Shown: positions 33,158 to 42,759 of the stretch, piece after piece
Numbering within the stretch: position 1 is the stretch's first letter
Layout: the number at the start of each line of letters is the position of its first letter
NCBI GenBank assembly: GCA_028710865.1
Contig: JAQTUF010000006.1
Location: forward strand, 1-62,325
Direction: 5' to 3'
From: Candidatus Shapirobacteria bacterium
Lineage (GTDB): Bacteria; Patescibacteria; Microgenomatia; UBA12405
DNA length: 62,325 bases
The notes under the pieces: model-generated
The model's database searches: none
What the model was told of the DNA's origin: nothing
What the model saw: only the letters and a program-made list of their open reading frames with translations
Translations under genes and position numbers: made by a program

Positions 33158-33775
33158 ATGAAAAAATGTAAAAGTTGCCAAACAGAAATAGATAATAAGG
33201 CAAAAAAATGTCCTCATTGTCAAGCAGACCAAAGGAATTGGTTTATAAAACACAAAATCTTAACCGGAATACTTATAATTATTATTATCGCAATAATTTC
33301 CAATATGTCTGGTGGAGAAAAAAGCTCATCTACTACTGGTATTACCGAACAACAAACACAAGAACAAACAGTAACTAACGAACCAACACAAACGAATATA
33401 ACTACCACCCTCGCACCAACAAAAGTTGCTGTAAAGGCTACTGACGTGCCAGTTCAAACTAAACAATCTATTCCTGTTTCGAGTGAGACAACTAGTCAAA
33501 AAAATGCAGTAAAAAAAGCAAAATCATATCTTAGTTTTTCAGGATTTTCTCACGATGGATTGGTAGCTCAACTAGAATACGAAAAATTTTCTCATGAAGA
33601 TGCTGTATATGGTGCAGATAATTCTGGTGGTAACTGGAATGAGCAAGCCGCTAAAAAAGCCAAATCGTATATGGATATGTCAGCGTTTTCGCGCGGTAGT
33701 TTGATTGAACAGTTAAAGTATGAGAAATTCACGCAAGAACAGGCAGAGTACGGAGCTAACGCGGTTGGTTTATAA
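33158..33775 (+). CDS. Zinc-ribbon membrane protein with two Ltp-type repeats
   Basis: A 205-aa protein in three parts. Residues 1-27 hold a zinc ribbon (CKSC and CPHC). One membrane span (~31-48) follows. A Thr/Gln/Ser-rich linker leads to two ~43-residue repeats (AVKKAKSYLSFSGFSHDGLV and AKKAKSYMDMSAFSRGSLIE). Each ends in EKF-x-x-E-x-A-x-YGA, the pattern of the Ltp 'host cell surface-exposed lipoprotein' domain. Ltp of streptococcal phage TP-J34 blocks DNA injection by other phages, so a superinfection-exclusion-like role is possible but unproven. 144 nt of non-coding DNA precede it. Confidence 0.8.
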   Translation: MKKCKSCQTEIDNKAKKCPHCQADQRNWFIKHKILTGILIIIIIAIISNMSGGEKSSSTTGITEQQTQEQTVTNEPTQTNITTTLAPTKVAVKATDVPVQTKQSIPVSSETTSQKNAVKKAKSYLSFSGFSHDGLVAQLEYEKFSHEDAVYGADNSGGNWNEQAAKKAKSYMDMSAFSRGSLIEQLKYEKFTQEQAEYGANAVGL

Positions 33776-34004
33776 TCTTCTGTTAAGACATAATCCATTG
33801 GTTGTTCAAAGGTTAGCCTCTCAATTTTTATTCCTCTAATTTAGTGTTGTTTTTGCCCGCAGAACTACTGAATCGGATAATATTGCCGAAGGAAAAAGGA
33901 AGGTCAATCAATCCCGAGCAGTATTAGAATTGATTTACGCTTACCATAGGATATATTAGTTAGTTTAATTGAGGAAAAAGTTCGAGGTCAAAAACGCTAC
34001 TTTG
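33776..34004. other. Low-information gap with possible decayed coding sequence
   Basis: 229 nt without a complete gene. Plus-strand translation of ~33858-33959 gives an open stretch ending at a stop (RTTESDNIAEGKRK, then SRAVLELIYAYHR), and in another frame from ~33963 a stretch SLIEEKVRGQKRYFETR that runs into the antisense of tRNA-Cys. The two may be pieces of one frame-shifted gene fragment, but no family was recognised. Confidence 0.3.
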
Positions 34005-34075
34005 AGACGCGGATGGGAGTTGAACCCATCTGAACAGTTTTGCAGACTGCTGTCTAACCGCTTGACTACCGCGTC
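34005..34075 (-). tRNA. tRNA-Cys (GCA)
   Basis: The cloverleaf on the minus strand has acceptor GACGCGG/CCGCGTC, D-arm GTC/GAC, anticodon loop CTGCAAA (GCA), T-arm ATGGG-TTCAACT-CCCAT and discriminator T (U73, the Cys identity base). CCA is not encoded (the sequence continues CAA), unlike tRNA-Tyr. Confidence 0.95.
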
Positions 34076-34099
34076 AGTTAGAAAAGTATCCTATTTTAT

Positions 34100-34127
34100 C
34101 AAAAAACCCTCCAATTAAGGAGGGTTT
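34100..34127 (-). terminator. Rho-independent terminator after groEL
   Basis: A perfect 9-bp stem AAACCCTCC/GGAGGGTTT with a 6-nt loop lies 58 nt past the groEL stop. On the minus strand it is followed by a run of T. It separates groEL from tRNA-Cys. Confidence 0.9.
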
Positions 34128-34185
34128 CAATTGGCTAAGAATTACTCCAATGTCGACTAAAGTCTCATCGGAGTGAGGGTAAACC

Positions 34186-35847
<1,662 letters not shown>

Positions 35848-35918
35848 TTAGTTAATTTTTAATTTGTAATAAACCCTTTGTCCTTTTAGGACATTTCCCT
35901 TAAAAAGGGCAACTTTTA

Positions 35919-36212
35919 TTATTTTATAATTGCCATAATGTCATCAAATTTTAAAAGTAATAGATCGACATTATCTTCTTTGTATTCTTTGCCACCCCAT
36001 TCGCGATAGACGACAACGTCACCGACCTTACAGGGTGATAAAACTTCTCGACTATCGGAATAAATAGAATCACCGACAGCTAAAACTTTACCCTGCTGGG
36101 GTTTATCTTGATTATTCTCAGGTAAAACAATACCGGAAGCGGTAGTAGTTTCTTTTTTTTGAGGTTGGACTAAAATAAAGCCAGGAACGGGGTGTATTTT
36201 GGTTTGAGTCAT
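35919..36212 (-). CDS. groES: Co-chaperonin GroES (HSP10)
   Basis: A 97-aa co-chaperonin capping GroEL. It has IHPVPGFILVQP, the mobile loop KKETTTASGIVLPE, GKVLAVGDS, CKVGDVVVYREWGGKEY and a C-terminal LLLKFDDIMAIIK. Length is normal. First gene of the groES-groEL operon. Confidence 0.97.
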   Translation of the reverse strand: MTQTKIHPVPGFILVQPQKKETTTASGIVLPENNQDKPQQGKVLAVGDSIYSDSREVLSPCKVGDVVVYREWGGKEYKEDNVDLLLLKFDDIMAIIK

Positions 36213-36244
36213 AGATTTGTTAATAAATAATTAATAAATAATAA

Positions 36245-36300
36245 TTATCAGTCGAAATAACCGACTGCTAATATTATAGCTGGAGTTGGATTCAAGTCAA
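36245..36300 (-). promoter_or_regulatory. groESL promoter with CIRCE-like operator
   Basis: On the minus strand -35 TTGACT (36300-36295), 16-nt spacer, -10 TATAAT (36278-36273). Directly after the -10 box lies TTAGCAGTC-N9-GACTGATAA (36271-36245), an inverted repeat with the exact 9-N-9 layout of the HrcA operator CIRCE (TTAGCACTC-N9-GAGTGCTAA). Relative to consensus, the C/G pair at arm position 7 is changed symmetrically, and one arm has a further C-to-A change. HrcA-type repression is inferred; hrcA is not in the window. Confidence 0.85.
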
Positions 36301-36329
36301 GAGGGTTTTTGATAGAATCAAATAAATTG

Positions 36330-37199
36330 ATGAAATTAAATAAAACTAAAATATTTGGGAAGTATATTTTTTACTACTTAGCGAATGATAAATATGTGGG
36401 GCAAAGAATAGCTTTGGAAAAATATGAACCATATGAAACTAAATTAATTTTAAGACAAACAAAGCCGAAAGATGTGATAGTAGATGTAGGAGCTAATATT
36501 GGATATTACACAGTGTTGTTGGCTGATAAAGTTGGAAAGACTGGAAAAGTTTTTGCTTTTGAACCAGATGTAATTAGTTTTGAAATTTTAAAGAAAAATG
36601 TAGAGGTAAATAAATTAAAAAATGTGGTTTTAATAAATGCGGCGGTATCTGATAAAAAAGGAACAACTTATTTATACAAATCAAAGAGAAATTATGGAGA
36701 CCATAGAATGTTTGGTAGTGAAGGAAAAGAAAAGATTAAGACAATAAAATTGGATAATTTTTTTAAAAATCAAAAAATAGACTTAATGAAAATAGATACA
36801 CAAGGGTGGGAACCATCGGTTTTTGAGGGAGCTAAAAAAATAGTTGAAAAATATAAACCAACAATATTTTTTGAATATTCCCCTGCTAGTTATAAACTGG
36901 CTAAATTGGATGGTAAAAAAATGATGAGTTGGTTAAAAAGGATTTATAAAAAATTTTGGTGGATTGATGAATGGTTATACATTTATAAGAACTTGGATAA
37001 GAAAAAAATTGATCAGATCTGTAAAACAAATAAAACTGGATATGCAGATTTATGGGTGAAAAATGAAATTATTTTTGGTGATAAAATAGGACAGATTAAG
37101 AATATAAAAATTAAAAAAGTAATAAAGAAAATTTTGGAAATTGCTGATTGGATAATTCCTGGACATGGAAAAATGTTTAAAAATGAAAATAAAAATTAA
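36330..37199 (+). CDS. FkbM-family SAM-dependent methyltransferase
   Basis: A 289-aa methyltransferase. Motif I is VIVDVGANIGYYTVLLADKVG and is followed by KVFAFEPDVISFEIL (acidic SAM-ribose ligand), NAAVSDKKGTTYLY and the FkbM hallmark IDLMKIDTQGWEPSVFEGA. Members methylate sugars or polyketides, often surface glycans. I place the start at ATG 36330 instead of TTG 36309, because the -10 box TAGAAT (36313-36318) would otherwise lie inside the gene; the mRNA is then leaderless. Confidence 0.88.
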   Translation: MKLNKTKIFGKYIFYYLANDKYVGQRIALEKYEPYETKLILRQTKPKDVIVDVGANIGYYTVLLADKVGKTGKVFAFEPDVISFEILKKNVEVNKLKNVVLINAAVSDKKGTTYLYKSKRNYGDHRMFGSEGKEKIKTIKLDNFFKNQKIDLMKIDTQGWEPSVFEGAKKIVEKYKPTIFFEYSPASYKLAKLDGKKMMSWLKRIYKKFWWIDEWLYIYKNLDKKKIDQICKTNKTGYADLWVKNEIIFGDKIGQIKNIKIKKVIKKILEIADWIIPGHGKMFKNENKN

Positions 37200-37260
37200 A
37201 TTGAGGAATCATTTTTTTAAGTTATAATAGGCTTGTAGAAATTAAAAATTAAAAAAAATA

Positions 37261-38556
37261 ATGTCAAAAATAAAAAATATCTTTGCTCGGGAAATATTAG
37301 CGTCAGGTGGGGCTCCAAGTTTAGAAGTTACTATCACGTTGGAATCTGGAGCTGTTGGTGAAGCATCAGTTTCTTATGGGGCATCGGCTGGTTCAAAAGA
37401 AGCAACTGTATTATTGGATGGAGATAAATCACGATACAACGGAAAAGGAATGTTGAATGCAATAAATAATATAAATACAAAAATTAAAGAAATTTTGGTC
37501 GGAATGGAAGCAAGTGATCAAAGAAGTATAGATAATAAAATGATTGAAGTAGATGGAACTGTAAATAAAGCGGTGTTGGGTGGAAATGCAATGTTGGGGG
37601 TAAGTTTGGCTGTTTGTCGAGCTGAGGCTAATGAAGAAAAAATACCGGTTTATAAATATTTAAGAAAAGTTTATAATATCGAACCGTCTTCGCTTGAAAG
37701 CTATGACGAGTCGCAGTGGCAATTGCCAAAACCAATGATTGTGATGATCGAAGGCGGAAAACACGCTGATGAGACTACTGATTTGCAAGAATTCATGGTG
37801 GGAGCAATGGGGTCTAAAACGGCTGCAGAAAATGTAAGAATGGAAATGGAAATTTATAGTGCTTTAAAAAACATTTTGAAGACAGAAAAGTTATCGACCA
37901 ATGTGGGAAATGAAGGTGCTTTTGCACCAAACGGGATAGTTTCCAACGAAAAACCAATTGAATATTTAGTGACTGCAATTAAAGATGCTGGTTATACCCC
38001 AGGAGTAGATGCTGGAGTGGGAATTGATGCAGCAGCAAGTGAATTTTATAGTGAAGAAAGTAAAAAATACACCTTAAAACTTGAGGGAAAAGAATTAACT
38101 AGTGAGGAATTAATTGCTTATTACAAACCTTGGATTGAAAAATATCCAATTGCAACCATGGAAGATATGTTGTCAGAATTTGATTGGGATAATTGGCCAA
38201 AAATGGTGGAAGCTATTAATGGTAAATTCCCTTTAATTGCTGATGATTTGACAGTGACAAATGTGACTCTTTGGCAAAAAGCAATTGATATGAAGGCAGC
38301 CACGGCAATTTTAATAAAACTTAATCAGGCTGGAACTTTGACTGAAACTATAGACTGTTGTCTGTTGGCACGAAAATATAATTTAATGACCATGCCATCT
38401 CATCGCGGTGGTGGAGAAACTAATGATACTTTTATGGTAGATTTGGCAGTAGCGGTTGGTTCAGCTTATATAAAGGTAGGGCCAACTCGAGGAGAAAGAG
38501 TTTGTAAATATAATCGATTAATGAGAATTGAAGAAGAATTAAAAAATGAACAATAA
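37261..38556 (+). CDS. eno: Enolase, divergent
   Basis: A 431-aa enolase (2-phosphoglycerate to phosphoenolpyruvate). Catalytic and metal residues are preserved but in altered motifs: AREILASGGAPSLEV for A-R-E-x-L-D-S-R-G-N-P-T, LQEFMVG, VGNEGAFAPN (family GDEGGF), TMEDMLSE, IADDLTVTN, LIKLNQAGTLTE, PSHRGGGETND with one inserted residue (family SHRSGETED), and IKVGPTRGERVCKYN. TATAAT at 37223-37228 gives a ~25-nt leader. It overlaps gpmI by 11 nt. Confidence 0.95.
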   Translation: MSKIKNIFAREILASGGAPSLEVTITLESGAVGEASVSYGASAGSKEATVLLDGDKSRYNGKGMLNAINNINTKIKEILVGMEASDQRSIDNKMIEVDGTVNKAVLGGNAMLGVSLAVCRAEANEEKIPVYKYLRKVYNIEPSSLESYDESQWQLPKPMIVMIEGGKHADETTDLQEFMVGAMGSKTAAENVRMEMEIYSALKNILKTEKLSTNVGNEGAFAPNGIVSNEKPIEYLVTAIKDAGYTPGVDAGVGIDAAASEFYSEESKKYTLKLEGKELTSEELIAYYKPWIEKYPIATMEDMLSEFDWDNWPKMVEAINGKFPLIADDLTVTNVTLWQKAIDMKAATAILIKLNQAGTLTETIDCCLLARKYNLMTMPSHRGGGETNDTFMVDLAVAVGSAYIKVGPTRGERVCKYNRLMRIEEELKNEQ

Positions 38557-40084
38557 AAAAGTAATTTTGATAGTAAGAGATGGCTGGGGTTATTCAACTG
38601 ATTCATATGGTAATGCCATAATGGTGGCAAAAACTCCTAATAATGATAAATATATACGTGAATATCCAAGTATTTTATTAAAATGTACGGGGATGGAAGT
38701 GGGAAATCCTGAATCAGCTCAAGGTGGTAGTGAGGTAGGACATTTGACTTTGGGAGCAGGAAGAATTGTGTGGCAACCACAAGAAATTATTAATCAGTCG
38801 ATAGAGAATGGTAGTTTCTTTAAAAATCCAGCTCTGTTGGGAGCGATTGAAAATTGCAAAAAAAATAATTCAGCACTCCATTTATCTGGATTACTTTCTG
38901 ACGCCGGCGTTCATGGTGATATCAATCACTTATTTGCTCTTTTGAAATTAGCCAAAAATAATGGATTGAATGAAGTTTTTGTTCATGTAGTGGCTGATGG
39001 TCGGGATGTAGGAGAAAAATCAGTTTTAGGTTATATTGAAAAATTAGAAAATAAAATTGAAGAAATTGGAGTTGGAAAAATTGCTTCGGTAATTGGCCGA
39101 TATTATGCTATGGATCGAGATACTAGTTGGGAAGAAAGAACTAAGGTTAGTTATGAATTGATGACTATAGGAAAGGGATTTACGGCTTTAAATGCTAAAG
39201 AAGCGGTAGAAAGTGCTTATTCACGAGGTGATAAAACTGACTATTATATTCAGGCAACGGTTATTATTGAAAATGAAAAACCAGTGGCTTTAATTAAAAA
39301 AGAAGACTCCTTTGTTTGGTTTAATTTTAGAACTGATAGATCAAGACAAATTACAGCAATGATGGAAAAGTTAGACTTTTGCCCTCAACAATATTGGGGT
39401 AAAATTAATCCTTATTATGTGGGGATGTGCCGTTATGATCAATCTTGGAATTTACCAGTGGCTTATGAACAAGAAACTATTAAAAATAATTTGGCTGAAG
39501 TTTTGGCGAAAAATGGAAAAACCCAATTAAGAGTGGCTGAAACTGAAAAATTTGCTCATGTAACTTTCTTTTTTAATTCTCAACAAGAAAAAAAATATAT
39601 AGGTGAGGATAGAATTGTAGTGCCAAGTTCCAAGGTAGAGTCTTATGATTTGAAACCGGAAATGTCAGCTTTTGAAATAAAAGATAAGGTTATAGAAAAT
39701 ATAGGAAAATATGATTTTATTTTAATAAATTTTGCTAACCCAGATTTGGTTGGTCATAGTGGTATTTTTAAGGCAGCGGTTAAAGCTTGTGAAGTAGTTG
39801 ATGAATGTGTTGGTGAAATTGTTGAAAAAGCAGAGAAAAATAATTATTGTGTGATAGTAGGAGCTGATCACGGAAATGCTGAGGAAATGCTTTATGTAAA
39901 TGGCGAAATTGATGCATCTCATGGTTATAACCAAGTAATGTATTCTTTTATTGATAAAGATTTAGAGAAAATTAAATTGAAGAAAAATAAAGGGCTTAAA
40001 GATATAGCTCCGACAATTTTGCAAATTATGGGAATTGAAAAACCGATTGAGATGACCGGAGAAAGTCTGATAGTGAATGACTAG
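38546..40084 (+). CDS. gpmI: 2,3-bisphosphoglycerate-independent phosphoglycerate mutase
   Basis: A 512-aa metalloenzyme of the alkaline phosphatase superfamily interconverting 3- and 2-phosphoglycerate. IVRDGWGY supplies the first metal Asp, and the nucleophile Ser is in QGGSEVGHLTLGAGR (family MGNSEVGH). HLSGLLSDAGVH, VADGRDVG, RYYAMDRDT, FNFRTDRSRQ, NFANPDLVGHSG and GADHGNAEEM complete the set. Normal length. Starts inside the enolase 3' end, so the two consecutive glycolytic steps are translationally coupled. Confidence 0.97.
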   Translation: MNNKKVILIVRDGWGYSTDSYGNAIMVAKTPNNDKYIREYPSILLKCTGMEVGNPESAQGGSEVGHLTLGAGRIVWQPQEIINQSIENGSFFKNPALLGAIENCKKNNSALHLSGLLSDAGVHGDINHLFALLKLAKNNGLNEVFVHVVADGRDVGEKSVLGYIEKLENKIEEIGVGKIASVIGRYYAMDRDTSWEERTKVSYELMTIGKGFTALNAKEAVESAYSRGDKTDYYIQATVIIENEKPVALIKKEDSFVWFNFRTDRSRQITAMMEKLDFCPQQYWGKINPYYVGMCRYDQSWNLPVAYEQETIKNNLAEVLAKNGKTQLRVAETEKFAHVTFFFNSQQEKKYIGEDRIVVPSSKVESYDLKPEMSAFEIKDKVIENIGKYDFILINFANPDLVGHSGIFKAAVKACEVVDECVGEIVEKAEKNNYCVIVGADHGNAEEMLYVNGEIDASHGYNQVMYSFIDKDLEKIKLKKNKGLKDIAPTILQIMGIEKPIEMTGESLIVND

Positions 40085-40116
40085 TTTCTAAGGTTTAATA
40101 TCTGATTAATAAATTT

Positions 40117-40512
40117 TTATTTATCCCGAAGATAAATTTGAGTAACGGCTTTGACAGCCGTGGCGAGAAGAAGAATTCCAATAAAAATCGGATCAGTGAT
40201 CTGATTGACAAAAGCCCAACAAATCAAAGCAAAAAGAACAAACCACAGAGCATTGCGATCAGCAATGGCCTCATGGAGTTTTTCTCTTTCATCTTTTTTA
40301 ATTTGAGACATCATATGAAGAGTATCAATCAAAAGAATACCCACCAAAATAATACTAAAAATATTTTTATAATTTTGACTTATATTTAAATTGCTGATAA
40401 TAACAACAGGAATGATAAAAGCAAATATATATGCCCAACCTTGCCAACAATTTGGAGTAAGTCCCCAACCAGTATATTTTCTAATATTGAACCATTTTGG
40501 ATTTCCGATCAT
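40117..40512 (-). CDS. Small membrane protein (DUF2178-like operon partner)
   Basis: A 131-aa protein with three to four membrane spans and a cytosolic charged loop KKDEREKLHEAIADRNALW resembling the DER-x-x-x-I-x-x-K loop of DUF2178 proteins. I use ATG 40512 because the longer frame (to 40575) would overlap the HTH gene. It is the last gene of the HTH-membrane protein operon, starting 20 nt after the regulator gene. Function unknown. Confidence 0.68.
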   Translation of the reverse strand: MIGNPKWFNIRKYTGWGLTPNCWQGWAYIFAFIIPVVIISNLNISQNYKNIFSIILVGILLIDTLHMMSQIKKDEREKLHEAIADRNALWFVLFALICWAFVNQITDPIFIGILLLATAVKAVTQIYLRDK

Positions 40513-40531
40513 AAATTTATTTAAATAATAA

Positions 40532-40723
40532 TTAGTTAAAAGTAAATAATTTATCAATTGATGTTTTAAGAGCAAGAGCTACATCATGAGCTAGCTTTAA
40601 AGATGGATTGTATTTGCCTTGTTCAAGAAAAACAATAGTTTCTCTCCTAACACCAACTAAAGTGGCCAACTGATCTTGGGTTAGATTAAGGCGAGCCCGA
40701 TACTCTTTTATTTTAGTTTGCAT
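40532..40723 (-). CDS. Small Xre-type HTH regulator
   Basis: A 63-aa single-domain Cro/C1-type repressor: [20 protein letters not shown] (helices 1-2), [20 protein letters not shown] (recognition helix region) and [12 protein letters not shown]. The size and the neighbouring membrane proteins match the widespread pairs of tiny Xre regulators and DUF2178-like membrane proteins. It probably binds the palindrome at 41298-41319 in the operon promoter. Confidence 0.9.
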   Translation of the reverse strand: MQTKIKEYRARLNLTQDQLATLVGVRRETIVFLEQGKYNPSLKLAHDVALALKTSIDKLFTFN

Positions 40724-40725
40724 AA

Positions 40726-41271
40726 TTATTTACAAATAGTAGTTGGAGCAGAAAAGTCTGGATGACCGTGCTCTACCCATTGACCATTTTGACAGACCCA
40801 GTTATCTTCTCCAGAGAAAAGACGAAGAATGAAAATACTTAGAAATATAGCCAAAACAATTATAAATACGATAAATTTAGATTTATTTTTAGTGAATTTA
40901 GTTTTATTTTGAAATTTAAAGAAAAGACTATAAATTAACATTAATAAACAAGTGGAAAAAGCTAAAGTCATGGCAATTGGTTCATATGAAGGATTTAAAT
41001 CTCGAAAAGCATACAAAACAAACATACTCACAACAGAAATCCAGGAATAAACCTGAATAGCCCAACTAGCTGACTTGCCAGCGGAGGCATAGTCTCTTTC
41101 ATCAGCAATGACTTCTTGCACTCGACGTCGAAGGAAAATCAAAACAAGTGAGCTGACCACTAAAGTGGCAATGGGAATAATAAAATTTTTATAAATAATT
41201 GATTGGCTAAAAATAATGGCAATAACCACCACCAAAACCAATTTGATTTGTTGATATTTTTTTAGAGTCAT
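40726..41271 (-). CDS. DUF2178-like membrane protein with Cys-containing C-terminal motif
   Basis: A 181-aa protein with about five membrane spans (~9-25, ~30-48, ~71-88, ~98-118, ~131-151) and a cytosolic loop [20 protein letters not shown]. The C-terminal ~30 residues are unusual: [18 protein letters not shown] ending in two Cys, which could form an external disulfide-bonded hairpin or bind a metal. It is followed by the HTH gene after 2 nt, so a sensor feeding the regulator is a reasonable guess. Confidence 0.7.
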   Translation of the reverse strand: MTLKKYQQIKLVLVVVIAIIFSQSIIYKNFIIPIATLVVSSLVLIFLRRRVQEVIADERDYASAGKSASWAIQVYSWISVVSMFVLYAFRDLNPSYEPIAMTLAFSTCLLMLIYSLFFKFQNKTKFTKNKSKFIVFIIVLAIFLSIFILRLFSGEDNWVCQNGQWVEHGHPDFSAPTTICK

Positions 41272-41297
41272 AAATATATGTTAATTATTTCTAACTG

Positions 41298-41327
41298 TAT
41301 GTTAGATCTAGATAACATATTTGTCAA
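41298..41327 (-). promoter_or_regulatory. Promoter and operator of the HTH operon
   Basis: TTGACA (41327-41322), 17-nt spacer, TAACAT (41304-41299): a near-ideal promoter for the minus-strand operon. A perfect inverted repeat TATGTTA-N8-TAACATA (41298-41319) covers the spacer and -10 box, which is the expected position for an autoregulatory Xre operator. Confidence 0.75.
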
Positions 41328-41359
41328 GTGGTTAATCTAAATATGCTATGCTGATCTAT

Positions 41360-41635
41360 ATGAAAATAGTCAAAAAGATATTAAAAAGTTTTTTGAAGTT
41401 TGTATTATTCACTGCTCTACTCCATATAGGAGTATTAATTATTACGGCAATAAGAAATGGGAATATAAAATTTCTAAATTATTTCCAAATATTAGGACTT
41501 CATGAATTTTGGCCAAAAATAACAAATGGGAAGTTGAGTGATATATTGTCAATAATATTAATGACAATAATATTTTTGAGTTTTTTGATTTTTAGTTTCA
41601 TTAAAAAAATAAGGGTGGAAAAAGTGGAATCATGA
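41360..41635 (+). CDS. Small two-TM membrane protein
   Basis: A 91-aa protein with two hydrophobic spans (~13-32 and ~61-82) and basic ends; no family recognised. I prefer ATG 41360 to ATG 41348, because TATGCT (41342-41347) looks like the -10 box and would otherwise touch the start. It is divergent from the HTH operon and shares its promoter region. Confidence 0.55.
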   Translation: MKIVKKILKSFLKFVLFTALLHIGVLIITAIRNGNIKFLNYFQILGLHEFWPKITNGKLSDILSIILMTIIFLSFLIFSFIKKIRVEKVES

Positions 41636-41681
41636 TTAGTTTTAATGCTATGATTAATCAGTTAAGAATTAAATAAAGAAA

Positions 41682-42383
41682 ATGAAAAAATATATAGTAA
41701 TGTCGTTTTTATTCTTATTAGTAGTAGTACCTGCATTGGCAAAAGGGTCAACTGAAACACAAGGACAACAAGCAACCGCAAACTCTCAATCAAATCCTGC
41801 TGGTAATAATCAAGGAACAGTAACGACAATCCCGATTAAAAAAACAACTGTTACTCCAACTGGGAACCAAGTCGGAAATCAAAATGAAGTTCAAACTCAA
41901 AATCAAGGTGAAAATTCACAACTTAGTGTTAAGACCCAAGAAAGTGAACAATTAAATCAAGCAGTGACTGATAGTTTCCTTAAGGTATCTGATCAAGTAC
42001 ACCAATTAATTGAAACTGTAGGAGCTAAAACTGGTATAGGGCAAGAAGTAAGAGATATCGCTCAAAATCAGACTAAATTACAAGATGAAATTAAATCTGA
42101 TTATGCTCAACTTAATTCACGAGGAACAATGACTAAATTTTTTGTCGGTTCTGATAAAAAATTAATTCAATCGATGGAACAAAAAATGGAACAAAATAGA
42201 TTAATGATCCAAAATTTGGAAGAATTAAAACTACAAACTAAAAATTCTGGTGATTTGGAACAACTCCAAGAAACTATTGATTTAATGAATTACCAAAATA
42301 CTTCTTTGCAAGATAAGATTGATAAAGAAGGAAAAATAAATGGAATGTTTGGTTGGCTGATAAATCTATTTAATAAAAATTAG
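41682..42383 (+). CDS. Secreted coiled-coil protein
   Basis: A 233-aa protein with a clear Sec signal peptide (hydrophobic ~4-19, cleavage after ALAKG). A Gln/Asn/Thr-rich low-complexity region (~22-85) is followed by a helical, coiled-coil-prone domain (~90-220; repeated LQDEIK, MEQKMEQNRL and LQETIDLMN) and a hydrophobic C-terminal MFGWLINLF. No enzymatic motif. Possibly a surface-attached fibre or stalk; function unknown. Confidence 0.7.
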   Translation: MKKYIVMSFLFLLVVVPALAKGSTETQGQQATANSQSNPAGNNQGTVTTIPIKKTTVTPTGNQVGNQNEVQTQNQGENSQLSVKTQESEQLNQAVTDSFLKVSDQVHQLIETVGAKTGIGQEVRDIAQNQTKLQDEIKSDYAQLNSRGTMTKFFVGSDKKLIQSMEQKMEQNRLMIQNLEELKLQTKNSGDLEQLQETIDLMNYQNTSLQDKIDKEGKINGMFGWLINLFNKN

Positions 42384-42409
42384 TTGTTTTTGTTTTAATT
42401 TTAATAAAA

Positions 42410-42754
42410 GTGATAAATCAATCAAAAGGCCTCCATCACTATCACTTAAGAAAGAGGATTTATCAAAAACACGAAAAATATCCGAGTCCTAATAAAATTA
42501 AGAGGTTTTACGATAAATTTATGTATTTAGTTATTGTAATTGCTCCTTTTGCTAATATTCCTCAACTGTCTAAAGTATGGATTGAAAAAGATGTAAAAGG
42601 GGTATCACCACTTTCATGGTTTTTATTTTCGGTAATTTCAGTAATTTGGTTGGGCTATGGAATACTACACAAAGACAAACATATTCTACTAATGAATGCG
42701 GCTTTGATAGTAGTCCAAATGTTTATTGCAATTGGAGCAGTAATTTATCGATAA
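42410..42754 (+). CDS. SemiSWEET / PQ-loop-type small transporter
   Basis: A 114-aa protein with three membrane spans after a basic N-terminus (GLHHYHLRKRIYQKHEKYPS). The first span ends in the PQ-loop motif NIPQLSKVW and continues with GVSPLSWFLFSVISVIWLGYG, the SemiSWEET signature. Such half-transporters dimerise to carry sugars. The start is GTG 42410; the conserved-looking His/Arg-rich N-terminus argues for this over ATG 42521. Confidence 0.75.
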   Translation: MINQSKGLHHYHLRKRIYQKHEKYPSPNKIKRFYDKFMYLVIVIAPFANIPQLSKVWIEKDVKGVSPLSWFLFSVISVIWLGYGILHKDKHILLMNAALIVVQMFIAIGAVIYR

Positions 42755-42759
42755 AATAT

